From contig CAVZKR010000008.1 in the NCBI GenBank assembly GCA_963775935.1, positions 1 to 64,000 of the forward strand: a stretch of 64,000 nt of DNA, given 5' to 3'. Under the pieces are notes generated by a model. The model saw only the letters and a list, made by a program, of their open reading frames with translations. It had not been told where the DNA came from and ran no database searches. This DNA is from JBBIPA01 sp963775935. Its GTDB lineage: Bacteria; Chloroflexota; Dehalococcoidia; GIF9; UBA5629. Below are positions 8,205 through 17,717 of the stretch, piece after piece. The first letter of the stretch is position 1. Each line of letters opens with the position of its first letter. A program made the translations under genes and the position numbers.

Positions 8205-10611
8205 TTAGACACGTAAGGTGGCGTTGAATTCTCTGGCCAGCCGGTCAAGAATTTGTTGCTGCACTTCATCTACCTCACTATCAGACAACGTGTGTGTACT
8301 TGATTGATACACAAGCCTGATAGCGAGTGATTTCTTCCCAGGAGGCACTTGCTCCCCTCGGTATAAATCGAAAAGATTAATTCGAATTACCAATGGGACA
8401 TCATGGATAAGGTCATAAACCTTTTGATAAGTGATGCGCTCATCCAAAACAAGGGCGATATCCCTTATTACACTGGGATACTTCGGAATAGGCTGATATT
8501 GATAAGAAGTGGTAATAAGCGGTACTACCTTATCCATGTCCAATTCGATAATAAAGGTTGGCTCAGAGAGATCGAAAACCTGCATCACCTTAGGATGAAG
8601 CTCGCCAGCAACGCCGAGTATTTCATTGCCTATAGTAATAATGGCGTTTTTTCCAGGACAAAAACCCTCATCATTTCCAGGCAAAAAGGTTACCGCCAAG
8701 CCCAATTTCGATAACAACGTCTCTGCCACTCCTTTAGCAGCAAAGAAATCAACTGGCTCGGCGTTGCTTTGCCAGAATATCTCGCCCTGCAAACCGGTAA
8801 GCACAGCGCAAAGTATCTCTTTCTCTTGAGGCAATGTCCCCTGCTTTGGTATAAATGTTTTTCCCAACTCAAAAAGCCTATAGTTCCTTTGCTGATATCT
8901 CTGATTTCGAGACAGTGTAGCGAGTACTCCAGACCTCAAAGTGGTTCGTAGACACTCCAGTTCCCTGCTCATAGGATTAGTCACTTTCAGCGGTCGTGCT
9001 CCAATAGGATTCAATTGAGGTGAGATTTTTTTAATTGCTTCTTCATTGGTTAAGGAATAGGTAAGTATCTCCTGAAAACCACAGCTCACCATGACAGTAC
9101 GTATTTTACTCCGCATTTTCGGTATTGAAATTACCTCGTGGCTCGGCAATGATGAACTTAACATAGTGGTGGGAATGTTTTCATAACCATAAACACGCGC
9201 CACTTCTTCCACTAGGTCAGATTTACAAATAATATCCGTTCGCCACCAAGGTACATCAACATTCAGTTCATGCGAAGGCTCCTTCGAACTGCAACTGAAA
9301 CCTAAGAGCCCCAGTGCCTCAATGATATCACTGACTCCCATCTCTACACCCAGAAGTCGTTTTATTTCACTCACAGGTAATAGTATAGATTTTATTTCTT
9401 GCTTACCAGGATATACATCAAAGATACCCTTCGCTACCTTAGCCCCGGTTAACTCTTGCATCAGCTGAGTTGCTCGCTTCAACGCAACCATAGCTAATTC
9501 GGGACTCAGGCCTTTCTCGAAGCGCAATGATGCCTCACTGACTAGTTTTAAAGCAATACTACCACTATGGACTGTTGTTCGATTGAAATTCGCTGATTCG
9601 ATAAGAACAGTAGTGGTAGTGTCTGTAACCTCAGTATCAGAACCGCCCATAACACCAGCAACAGCAACCGCTCGCTCTTTGTCAGAAATAAGGAGCATAT
9701 TTGAGTTAAGAGTACGCTCTGTTCCATCGAGTGTAATAATCACCTCACCATCCTTTGCCCTTCGTACTATGATTTGCTGTCCCCGCAATGCATTGAAATC
9801 AAAGGCATGAAGTGGTTGTCCGTATTCCATCATCACATAATTAGTAACATCTACCACATTGCTAATAGGACGCATACCACAAGCCAACAAACGCTGCTGC
9901 ATCCATTGTGGCGATGGGGCTACTTTTACACCAGTTAACAAGCTGGCACAGTATCTCGGGCATAAGTCAGGGTCAGCAATCCGGATAGATGCAAGGGATC
10001 CAATGGCATCTCCTAGTTCAACATAATCAACAGATGGTACACTGAACTTTCTTTTAGTGAGTGCTGCAACTTCCCTGGCAATACCAATGACCGAAAGACA
10101 ATCAGGACGATTTGAAGTAATATCTATATCCAAAATCGTATCACCGAGATATTCAAATAAAGAGGTCCCTACGGGTGCATCAAAAGGTAGAACCACTATC
10201 CCTTCATGGCTACCCGAAATTCCCAATTCTTTTTCAGAGCAGATCATACCCTCAGAAAGCACACTGCGGATTTTGGCTGGTTTTAATTGAATAAGCTCTC
10301 CAGAATGGCCATCGACAAGCCTTGCTCCCACCTGAGCAAAAACCACCTTATCACCAACGTTTAGATTAGGAGCGCCACAAACCACAGTCATTTCCCGGTT
10401 ACCTAAATCAACGGTAGCCAATCTCAGTCGGTCAGCATTCGGATGCGGTTTGACGTTAATGATCCTGGCAATGTGTTATGAGATCCCAATCCTTGCCAAT
10501 AACCTCAACTCCACTCACCTCCAAACCGGCAATGGTCAATCGTTCTGCCAACTCTTTTACAGGCGTTGCAACATCCACATAATTTTGGAGCCACTTGAGT
10601 GATATTTTCAT
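8205..10611 (-). CDS. pheT: Phenylalanyl-tRNA synthetase beta subunit, one frameshift
   Basis: The large subunit of the alpha2-beta2 enzyme that charges tRNA-Phe. The true start is the ATG at 10611, giving MKISLKWLQNYVDVATPVKE. That frame ends in a stop near 10458, while the downstream frame opens as IARIINVKPHPNADRLRLAT. One base is therefore missing or extra near 10465-10480. The joined protein is about 800 residues, normal for bacteria. Visible domains are the N-terminal tRNA-binding OB fold (about 40-150), the B3/B4 editing region, B5, the synthetase-like core, and a C-terminal FDX-ACB domain from PIPKYPSVIRDIALVLDE to NATLRV. It follows pheS after about 60 bases. The frameshift most likely reflects a sequencing error in an essential gene. 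Confidence 0.93.
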
Positions 10612-10673
10612 CTTACTATCTCTGTCGTTGAATAATGGATCGCATGGATTAACTCAGTCTCTAGTTAGTCGAG

Positions 10674-11708
10674 CTAGAATTGTTCGAGAAACCTCAGGTC
10701 ATTTCCATAGAAAAGGCGAATATCCTCCACTCCATAGCGAAGTATAGGAATTCGCTCTACTCCCATGCCAAAGGCAAATCCAGAATACACGTCAGGGTCA
10801 ATATTGACACGTCGAAGTACTTCTGGATGCACCATACCACACCCCAGAATTTCAAGCCAACCACTATTACCACATACACGGCAACCGATACCTTTGCATG
10901 CAATACAATCAATAGATAGTTCCCCGCCAGGCTCAACAAAGGGAAAATAATCACAACGGAAACGAAACTTCCTCTCTTTTCCAAAAAGACGACGGGCAAA
11001 TTCAAAAAGGGTACCTTTTAAATCAGCAAGGGTAATATTTATATCTACAGCCAATCCTTCTACCTGGTGGAACATCCATTCATGTGTGACATCAGTTGCC
11101 TCATAACGATATACCCGACCTGGTGCTATGATTCGTATTGGTGGCTTCAATTTCTCCATAGCGCGTATTTGGACTGGAGAGGTATGAGTACGCAATAGCA
11201 TTGCACCGAATTGAGTATGAGGTTCAACATCCATCCACAAGGTAGCAAACATGTCACGTGCCGGATGTCCTGCTGGCATGTTGAGCGCTTGAAAATTGTA
11301 ATAATCCCATTCTACCTCAGGCCCCTCCACGGTCTCAAAGCCCATACCTTTAAATATCTCACAAATCTCATCAAGGGTTTGTGTAGTCGGATGAAGTCGC
11401 CCTAAGGAAACCTGTTTTCCAGGCAAACTTACGTCAACAGTTTCACGCCCGGATGAAATGGTTAAGACTTCAATGCTTCCCTTTTTCTCGGCCAGGGCTA
11501 TTTCAAAGGCGTTTTTAATCTCATTAGCCCGAGCCCCAACATTGCGTCTTTCTTCGAGGGGTAGTGTTGCCAGAGAACGTAAAGCCTGCACGATAGTGCT
11601 TTTTCTTCCCAGATAATAGATGCGCCAAGCTTCTAGCGCCTCACGATTGGTGACCTTAGTCAATTCATTAAAAGCTTTAGAGGAAAGCTCTTCAATCTGG
11701 TTTAGCAT
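10674..11708 (-). CDS. pheS: Phenylalanyl-tRNA synthetase alpha subunit
   Basis: The catalytic subunit of PheRS, 344 residues, with PheT as partner. An N-terminal coiled coil (residues 1-90, MLNQIEELSSKAFNEL onwards) is followed by the class II core: PAGHPARDMFATLW, then RTHTSPVQIRAM. GRVYRYEATDVTHEWMFHQV is motif 2, and FGMGVERIPILRYGVEDIR is motif 3. A Cys-rich loop (CIACKGIGCRVCG) lies before LEILGCGMVHPEVLR, as in many bacterial PheS proteins. The gene is complete and in frame. It lies 16 bases after rplT in the order rplT-pheS-pheT. Confidence 0.96.
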   Translation of the reverse strand: MLNQIEELSSKAFNELTKVTNREALEAWRIYYLGRKSTIVQALRSLATLPLEERRNVGARANEIKNAFEIALAEKKGSIEVLTISSGRETVDVSLPGKQVSLGRLHPTTQTLDEICEIFKGMGFETVEGPEVEWDYYNFQALNMPAGHPARDMFATLWMDVEPHTQFGAMLLRTHTSPVQIRAMEKLKPPIRIIAPGRVYRYEATDVTHEWMFHQVEGLAVDINITLADLKGTLFEFARRLFGKERKFRFRCDYFPFVEPGGELSIDCIACKGIGCRVCGNSGWLEILGCGMVHPEVLRRVNIDPDVYSGFAFGMGVERIPILRYGVEDIRLFYGNDLRFLEQF

Positions 11709-11724
11709 TATTGTGATAAGAGGA

Positions 11725-12084
11725 TTAGTTGTTAGATTTACCTGAAGCTAGTTTCAATAACTTTGAAAAACCTGAAGAGTCATTTACTGCCATTTCAGCC
11801 AGCATCTTTCTATTAACAATAACACCAGCTTTTTTCAAACCTTCAATTAACTGCTTATAGGTAAGTCCACCAGCACGAGCAGCAGCATTTATCCTCACAA
11901 TCCACAAACGGCGCATATCGATCTTACGTTCACGCCTATGGCAATAGGCATAGTCCAAAGCATGTAACATAGACTCGTGGGCAATTTTAAAGAGCCTATG
12001 TCTCTTGCCCCTGTGCCCCTTGGTGAGCTCCAAGACTTTCTTATGCCTTCGATGTGTTACTATCCCACCTTTAACTCTTGGCAA
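11725..12084 (-). CDS. rplT: 50S ribosomal protein L20
   Basis: L20 binds 23S rRNA and is essential for early assembly of the 50S subunit. The 119-residue protein starts MPRVKGGIVTHRRHKKVLEL from a TTG at 12084, preceded by a strong AGGAGG seven bases upstream. The basic N-terminal helix and the conserved LWIVRINAAARAGGLTYKQL are typical, and the length is normal. It sits between rpmI and pheS in the usual infC-rpmI-rplT order. In several bacteria L20 represses this operon through its leader RNA; no L20 site can be asserted here. Confidence 0.97.
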   Translation of the reverse strand: MPRVKGGIVTHRRHKKVLELTKGHRGKRHRLFKIAHESMLHALDYAYCHRRERKIDMRRLWIVRINAAARAGGLTYKQLIEGLKKAGVIVNRKMLAEMAVNDSSGFSKLLKLASGKSNN

Positions 12085-12099
12085 TTAATTCCTCCTAGA

Positions 12100-12304
12100 T
12101 TACTTCGAACTGTAGGGCATCATCTTCTTTAGCCTGGGCACATCGGCAGAATGCACAGGAATCATCTCGTCAAAGAGCCGTTTAGTCCTTGCAGATTTTT
12201 TTCGTCTGTAAATGGCTTTTCAATCCTTTGACACGCATAATTTTGCCACTACCAGTTATATGAAAGCGCTTCTTAGCGCCTTTATGAGTCTTAAGTTTTG
12301 GCAA
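12100..12304 (-). CDS. rpmI: 50S ribosomal protein L35, one-base frameshift in an A7 run
   Basis: A 67-residue L35. From a TTG at 12304 with an AAGGAGGA ribosome-binding site, one frame gives MPKLKTHKGAKKRFHITGSG and KIMRVKGLKSHLQTKK, then stops early. The other frame continues SARTKRLFDEMIPVHS and ADVPRLKKMMPYSSK to a stop at 12100. The shift is explained by one extra base in a run of seven T on the plus strand (12196-12202). With six, the protein reads HLQTKKSARTKR, matching the family HLxTKKS segment. The start overlaps the infC stop by 14 bases, so translation is probably coupled. A sequencing indel is the simplest explanation. Confidence 0.88.
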
Positions 12305-12839
12305 CCGAGCTTTCCTCCTTTTCTTTGGCTATCTTGCTTAGCTTATGAGAAATCGGGGTAAAAATCAGATGCATCATGCGCCCCTCTAATAATGGTGAAC
12401 CATCTATACCAGCAACATCTTTTAAGCTATCAGCCATCTTTTGTAATGCTCTTAATCCTAATTCTGGATGGGCAATTTCCCGTCCCCTAAATACAATATT
12501 TACCTTTACCTTGTCCCCCTCATCTAACAGTCTCTTGGCTAATCGTATCTTTGTCTCTAGGTCATGCTCATGCACTCTGGGTTTGATACGAATCTCTTTG
12601 AGTAAGCTAGCCTTCTGACCCTGCCTCGCTTTCCGCTCCTTCTTTGTTTGCTCGTACCTATATCGTCCGTAATCAAGAATCCTGCATACTGGTGGATCTG
12701 ACGTAGCCGCTACTTGTACTAAATCAAGACCATGCTCACGAGCGACTTCCAATGCCTTCCTCATAGGCATAACCCCTAATTGCTCGCCGGTCTCCCCAAT
12801 AAGCCGCACCTCCTTAGCTCGGATTCTTTCGTTTGCAAT
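12291..12839 (-). CDS. infC: Translation initiation factor IF-3, probable AUU start
   Basis: IF-3 binds the 30S subunit and checks initiator tRNA and start codon. The conserved N-terminus NERIRAKEVRLIGETGEQLG is present, so translation must begin upstream of the GTG at 12809. That GTG also sits directly against AAGGAG with no spacer. After an in-frame TGA at about 12863 no ATG, GTG or TTG precedes the conserved region. The best start is ATT at 12839, giving IANERIRAKEVR. An AUU start is well known for infC, where it lets IF-3 repress its own mRNA. The protein is 182 residues, with the N-domain, linker and C-domain (DKVKVNIVFRGREIAHPELG) all present, and ends ESSVAKT. Confidence 0.9.
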   Translation of the reverse strand: MANERIRAKEVRLIGETGEQLGVMPMRKALEVAREHGLDLVQVAATSDPPVCRILDYGRYRYEQTKKERKARQGQKASLLKEIRIKPRVHEHDLETKIRLAKRLLDEGDKVKVNIVFRGREIAHPELGLRALQKMADSLKDVAGIDGSPLLEGRMMHLIFTPISHKLSKIAKEKEESSVAKT

Positions 12840-12920
12840 TAGCTCTTTAGTCGTTTCCCAGCCTCTTGTTCAATAATTTCTGCACGTTGGGCAAAAATAT
12901 ATCATATTTACAGCAGAAAA

Positions 12921-14663
12921 TCAAAGCTTCTCGGAGTCTTTAGCTTGGATTACCGTTTGAACCCTCACTTTAAACTCTGTCAGTTGCTTTGAGCCCAACT
13001 CCTCACCGTTCCTTAATCTGACAGACACGGTCGTATTAGCGAGCTCTTTATCACCAACAATGACCATATATGGAATCTTATCTAACTGAGCATCACGTAT
13101 TTTTAAGTTCATCCGCTCAGTACGATCATCAACCAGCACACGAATATCCTCGTCCCGTAAGACATTGCATATCTGTTTTGCATATTCTAAATGCCTATCC
13201 GCTATCGGAATAATAACGATCTGCACTGGAGCCAGCCAAACCGGAAAAGCACCGCCATAATGCTCCACAAGACAGGCCATAAAGCGCTCCATGCTACCCA
13301 ATACTGTTCGGTGCACCATGACAACCTGATGCTCTGTGCCATCCTCACCAACATAGGTAACATTGAAACGCTGAGGATTGTTAAAATCAATCTGTATCGT
13401 TGGGCCCTGCCATAACCGTCCTAGAGCATCCTTAAGTTTAATGTCAATTTTCGGTCCGTAGAACACTCCTTCACCTGGGTCGATCGCATAATTGAGTTTA
13501 AGATTTTCAAGTACCCGTCTCAATGATTCAGTAGCATGCTCCCAGACTTCGATGCTACCTGCAAATTTCTCAGGACGGGTGGAGAGAAGCATCTCATAAT
13601 CAGGAAACCCAAAGGTTTTCATCATGAACCTAGCTAGTTCTACCACCCCTGTTACCTCAGTTTCTAGCTGATCAGGTCGACAAAAAATATGGGCATCATC
13701 TTGAGTGAAACCACGTACTCTCGCCAAACCATGCAAAACTCCAGAGCGTTCATAACGATATACCGTGCCCAGTTCAGCAAAACGCAGAGGCAGATTGCGA
13801 TAGCTGCGTAACCGTGTCTTGTAAATCAAAATATGCCCTAGGCAATTCATCGGTTTCACAATATATTCTTGCCCATCAATATCCATAGGGGAATAGAGAT
13901 TCTCACGGTAAAAATCCCAGTGTCCGCTCGTCTTCCACAGATTCACTTTAGCGATATGTGGGGTATAAATAACATCATACCCTCGTTTCACATGTTCTTT
14001 TTTCCAAAAGTCCTCGATGATTCGTCTCACTGTTGCACCCTTAGGATGCCAATGCACCAATCCTGGACCAGCCTCCTCATGAAGACTGAATAGGTCGAGG
14101 TCTTTGCCTAGCTTACGATGGTCTCGTTTAGCAGCCTCAGCAAGGCGAGATAAATATTCTTCTAATTCGGAGTTAGACTCAAAAGCAACGCCATAAATCC
14201 TTTGAAGCATGGGGCGCTTTTCATCACCTCTCCAGTATGCGCCGGCTATGGTGGTGAGCTTGAATGCCTTGATCTCATCCGTAGACTTCATATGAGGGCC
14301 ACGACAAAGGTCGACAAAAGAACCCTGACGGTAAATGGTCACCCTTGAATCAGGTAACTCTTCGATAAGCTCAAGTTTGTAAGGCTGTTCACGGAATAAC
14401 TCTTTTGCTTTTGCTTTATCCACCTCCTCGCTGACAAATGGAAGAGCGGCAGCTATTATTTCCCTCATTTTAGCTTCGATTGTTATCAAATCATCAGGTA
14501 CTAGTGCTCGAGGTAGTTCGAAGTCGTAATAGAATCCATCTTCAATTGCTGGTCCTATACCAAACCTTACTTCCTTGAAAAGAGCCTGAACAGCCTCAGC
14601 CATCACGTGCGACGTTGAATGTCGCATCATTTCCAATTTACTTTCCTTCGTTCCAACTGCCAT
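12921..14663 (-). CDS. thrS: Threonyl-tRNA synthetase without TGS domain
   Basis: This enzyme charges tRNA-Thr. The 580-residue protein begins MAVGTKESKLEMMRHSTSHV, going straight into the editing (SAD) domain with HSTSHVMAEAV and later VDLCRGPHM. The N-terminal TGS domain of many ThrRS proteins (about 60 residues) is absent. The class II core follows: KPMNCLGHILIYKTR and LRFAELGTVYRYERSGVLHG (motif 2), then QVVMVHRTVLGSMERFMACL (motif 3). An anticodon-binding domain runs from LAPVQIVIIPIADRHLEYA to the end. It is the first gene of the thrS-infC-rpmI-rplT-pheS-pheT operon and has a leader with a possible attenuator. Confidence 0.95.
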   Translation of the reverse strand: MAVGTKESKLEMMRHSTSHVMAEAVQALFKEVRFGIGPAIEDGFYYDFELPRALVPDDLITIEAKMREIIAAALPFVSEEVDKAKAKELFREQPYKLELIEELPDSRVTIYRQGSFVDLCRGPHMKSTDEIKAFKLTTIAGAYWRGDEKRPMLQRIYGVAFESNSELEEYLSRLAEAAKRDHRKLGKDLDLFSLHEEAGPGLVHWHPKGATVRRIIEDFWKKEHVKRGYDVIYTPHIAKVNLWKTSGHWDFYRENLYSPMDIDGQEYIVKPMNCLGHILIYKTRLRSYRNLPLRFAELGTVYRYERSGVLHGLARVRGFTQDDAHIFCRPDQLETEVTGVVELARFMMKTFGFPDYEMLLSTRPEKFAGSIEVWEHATESLRRVLENLKLNYAIDPGEGVFYGPKIDIKLKDALGRLWQGPTIQIDFNNPQRFNVTYVGEDGTEHQVVMVHRTVLGSMERFMACLVEHYGGAFPVWLAPVQIVIIPIADRHLEYAKQICNVLRDEDIRVLVDDRTERMNLKIRDAQLDKIPYMVIVGDKELANTTVSVRLRNGEELGSKQLTEFKVRVQTVIQAKDSEKL

Positions 14664-14684
14664 TTTAAGATATCCTTAATTCAT

Positions 14685-14728
14685 AAATAAAAACCCTCGC
14701 ACTTATGAGCGAGAGTTCGATGGCTCTC
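14685..14728 (-). terminator. Attenuator-like hairpin pair in the thrS leader
   Basis: On the minus strand a 7-bp stem (14709-14715 with 14694-14700, one G-U pair) is followed by a T-rich run at 14685-14693, as in an intrinsic terminator. A competing 5-bp hairpin can form between 14724-14728 and 14711-14715, using the same upstream arm. This looks like mutually exclusive terminator and antiterminator structures just before thrS. No T-box consensus bulge was recognised. Confidence 0.5.
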
Positions 14729-14769
14729 ATTTTTCTAAAACAACTGCATTGACCGATATTCGTCTATTG

Positions 14770-14798
14770 ATTTTACCCTACTCCCCTGTATATCACAA
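14770..14798 (-). promoter_or_regulatory. Likely sigma-70-type promoter of the thrS operon
   Basis: On the minus strand TTGTGA (14798-14793) and TAAAAT (14775-14770) are separated by 17 bases. Transcription would start near 14763, leaving a leader of about 100 bases that contains the hairpins. Confidence 0.5.
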
Positions 14799-14880
14799 CT
14801 CCGCTGTGCAATTAAATATCAAAACTTTGAAAAATATCCCTTCCTTTTACTTCGAAGTTCACAAAAGGAGAAGGTTTATT

Positions 14881-16155
14881 TCAATCGCTTACTCTTTTCC
14901 AACCTGGAGGATCGACTATCAATCTGACATTCCTGGGAGAATAATCTCTTTTTACTATCTCCAGCTTGTAAGTTCCAGAACTTGCCGCCAAGAACGAAAA
15001 GCTATGCCGGATATCGCCACCGCTCCACGTAAAAACCAAATCACCTTGAGGGCCAGACATATTTAAAGTCCAATCTGCAATTATTCTGTCTGAACCTAGC
15101 CACATGACAGTGCCCTCAACCTTATCTCCAACTTGGATCTGCCTCTCGAGCTTGGCGGCAGCGCAAGGAAATAATGGCCAGAAGCTATGCCATAGATTAA
15201 GTTCGTATGCTCCTGAAGCTAATGCTGGCGGTCCTCGAAAAAAGTACCTATCGTTAAAACAATAAAGGTCACTGGAATAATCATAGGTCAAAGCCCAGTC
15301 CAGGAAAGTGAAACTAACGGCTGCTGTGATTGGGTCCAATTGTGGTTCGATCATACTCCAGACGCCTTTGGAGTACCGTTCACACAAATAAGCATGATAG
15401 GTTTCAGTACCTGATGGACACCCAATCGCGACATATACCTGATCAGCTGGGACACCTGAAGCACGGAGCAAGCTGCACAATAAAATAGCCACATCTTCAC
15501 AATCTCCAGTACCGCGTTCCAAAGTCTCTACCGGAAATTGCCAATAATCCGCAACTTTGTATACGTCATAGTCTCTCCTGTAGCTAATTCGTGTCGCTAC
15601 CCATTCTCTAAGGGCGTCGAAATCATTGTAGTGTTTTTTCCACGGTGATGAGAAAATAGTCTGAATAGCTGACTTTATCTCAATAGTATCAGGAGTAATA
15701 AATTTCCTAACTTGTTCTGGATTGTTCAATGGACTTCGTGATACTACTGCTGAGCCAATCATAACAATCTTGGCAGGAGACCAGGTTGACTCAACGTCAA
15801 TACACCGTACCTTTACTCTGACCATGTAAATGCCTGAATCTTTCCATGAATGCGAGGCAACAGCGGATGAAGCCCAGGAAAGATTCCCATCACCCCAATC
15901 GAAACCATACTCATGTTCACCTTGTAAGCTGGATTTTACTCCGGCAGAATAGGTCAAATTTTCATCTACTGGCCCGGTTGATGGTCCAACTGGGGTAGAA
16001 ACGTGGATAAGTTGCGATGCACCAGCTGGTTTAGCGACATCTGCTATCAACAACAATCTCGATGGCTTATCGGCAATACAGCCCGTGAGTGTCGTAAAAA
16101 TCACAATAACTGGAATACCATAAACTACTACATATTTTATTAATGACCTGTTCAT
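14881..16155 (-). CDS. Lipoprotein with PKD and transglutaminase-like domains
   Basis: A 424-residue predicted surface lipoprotein. The N-terminal helix ends in a lipobox, TTLTGCIADKP, with the Cys near residue 26. A PKD-type beta domain lies at about 80-135 (YGFDWGDGNLSWASSAVASH). A transglutaminase-like fold follows, with the catalytic Cys in RGTGDCEDVAILLCSLLR, the His in GTETYHAYLCER and an Asp in IEPQLDP. The C-terminus (about 330-424) is a beta-rich domain, YKLEIVKRDYSPRNVRLIVD. The catalytic triad residues appear present, so it may act as a peptidase or cross-linking enzyme on the cell surface; the substrate is unknown. It is convergent with nothing nearby and is likely monocistronic. 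Confidence 0.75.
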   Translation of the reverse strand: MNRSLIKYVVVYGIPVIVIFTTLTGCIADKPSRLLLIADVAKPAGASQLIHVSTPVGPSTGPVDENLTYSAGVKSSLQGEHEYGFDWGDGNLSWASSAVASHSWKDSGIYMVRVKVRCIDVESTWSPAKIVMIGSAVVSRSPLNNPEQVRKFITPDTIEIKSAIQTIFSSPWKKHYNDFDALREWVATRISYRRDYDVYKVADYWQFPVETLERGTGDCEDVAILLCSLLRASGVPADQVYVAIGCPSGTETYHAYLCERYSKGVWSMIEPQLDPITAAVSFTFLDWALTYDYSSDLYCFNDRYFFRGPPALASGAYELNLWHSFWPLFPCAAAKLERQIQVGDKVEGTVMWLGSDRIIADWTLNMSGPQGDLVFTWSGGDIRHSFSFLAASSGTYKLEIVKRDYSPRNVRLIVDPPGWKRVSD

Positions 16156-16661
16156 AACTTACTTCTATTATACATCGAGTCAATGTAATGTAAAACGAAT
16201 TACCATAAGCTAAATCTTCATACCATTATAACCTTTGCCACCCAAATCAAATGGAACATGGCAAGCTCCAGCACTCGATAATTCACCTGCCCCGAAGACA
16301 GCCTTGACTCGGCGAAGGAATAACCTTACCCCACCCCGATGCTGGTAGAACAGCGGGAAATCGGTCAAACGTATAATAGCACCAGAGATTAACTTAATGA
16401 CTGTTGGGCTCGCCAACTACGTAAATCATGGGGAGAAATGCATGCTATAATATTCCCTTTCGATCTCAATATCATTTAAATATACGAAAGCTTCGAACGA
16501 TTGAATTAAAGCCCTTTTCCTAGTTCGCATACTCTTCCTGAGATACCCGCAAGTTACGGTCCGAATAGTTTTAGACAAGTATCCCCTAACATCGTGCAAA
16601 AATGGTACAATTATTTACAATTCGTGATTTTCCTAACTCATAAGAGTTGAAAGGCGGGAAC
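16156..16661. other. Gene-poor stretch
   Basis: No convincing gene is seen. A 68-codon minus-strand frame (16210-16416, ending KGYNGMKI) has some protein-like composition but no clear ribosome-binding site or known motif. It may be a gene remnant. The right end (16600-16661) should hold the promoter of the next lipoprotein; a ribosome-binding site, GAAAGGCGGG, precedes the ATG at 16662. Confidence 0.4.
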
Positions 16662-17531
16662 ATGAATAAGATAATGGTAATCGCACTGACCATTGTACTC
16701 ATTACCAGTGTCGCCTGTATTCGTATTGTTACCGAGGGAGACAACCCCACCATCCCGATCTCTCGCCCCCCTACTAACCAGCAACCAATTGCCTCTCTTG
16801 ATAGTATCGTACCCCCTACCGCTTCCAATGGAGAACCGGTAACATTCAATGGTCGCGGGACCGATTCTGATGGCACAATCATCGGCTACGAATGGCGGTC
16901 GAGTCTGGATGGAATATTGAGCACGGTGACGAGCTTTACCACGTCATCGCTATCAATCGGAACACATACCATCTATTTTCGTGTCCTCGACAATGGTAAC
17001 CTGTGGTCACCTGACGTAAGTGGTAGCATTGTCATCACGCAAAAAACAGTCCAGCCTGTTATCAACTCATTTACAGCAACACCACCCAGCATCACTCTGG
17101 GAGAGTCCTCAGAGCTAAAATGGAATATCTCTGGCGCCCAAACAGCTTTTATCGATAACGGAGTAGGACCTGTTGCTCTTATCGGTTCGAGGCTAGTATC
17201 CCCCATCGCCAACACTCTTTACATATTAACGGCGACCAATGTAGCAGGGAATACCACTGCTTCCGTTTCTGTTAACGTTGTAACACCCAATCCCATCGGT
17301 AATCCTGTCATCTATTTCTTTACTGCTCAACATCTTGGTGGCACCTCATGGAAACTGCAATGGAATGTATTAAATGCCACCAGCGTGGTCATTGAACCTG
17401 CCATTGGCGGAGTAAGCCCTTCAGGCAGTATTATCGTGAACACACCCGTAAACCAGACGTATAAATTAACGGCTACTAATAGCATTAGCGGAGGATGGGC
17501 GTGGCGTGCGGTATCTATCATGTACCAATAA
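16662..17531 (+). CDS. Lipoprotein with PKD and Ig-like domains
   Basis: A predicted surface lipoprotein of 289 residues. The ATG at 16662 is preferred over an upstream TTG at 16647 because it follows AAAGGCGGG at a good distance. The signal MNKIMVIALTIVLITSVACI ends in a lipobox Cys. A PKD-like domain occupies about 35-125 (PVTFNGRGTDSDGTIIGYEW). Two related Ig-like repeats follow: INSFTATPPSITLGESSELK with VSPIANTLYILTATN, then IYFFTAQHLGGTSWKLQWN with VNTPVNQTYKLTATN. There is no catalytic motif, so a binding or scaffold role is likely. It lies immediately upstream of the respiratory operon but has its own end and a promoter follows it. Confidence 0.7.
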   Translation: MNKIMVIALTIVLITSVACIRIVTEGDNPTIPISRPPTNQQPIASLDSIVPPTASNGEPVTFNGRGTDSDGTIIGYEWRSSLDGILSTVTSFTTSSLSIGTHTIYFRVLDNGNLWSPDVSGSIVITQKTVQPVINSFTATPPSITLGESSELKWNISGAQTAFIDNGVGPVALIGSRLVSPIANTLYILTATNVAGNTTASVSVNVVTPNPIGNPVIYFFTAQHLGGTSWKLQWNVLNATSVVIEPAIGGVSPSGSIIVNTPVNQTYKLTATNSISGGWAWRAVSIMYQ

Positions 17532-17583
17532 GCACTTAACAATTGAACACTTATTGGATATACATTTTGAACTTTTTCAGTAG

Positions 17584-17613
17584 TTGACACTGTTTAATAC
17601 TATCTGATATGAT
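17584..17613 (+). promoter_or_regulatory. Strong promoter of the molybdoenzyme operon
   Basis: TTGACA (17584-17589) and TATGAT (17608-17613) are 18 bases apart. Transcription would start near 17620, giving a leader of about 100 bases before the ATG at 17718. Confidence 0.6.
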
Positions 17614-17717
17614 ATTCGCTCAGTAGCAAACAGATTATCTACAATCAAACTTAAGTGTCGGCATTGCATGTGGTAGTGGTTCTGAACGGGTGGCTGTGGA
17701 CTAAGGTAAAGTAAACC

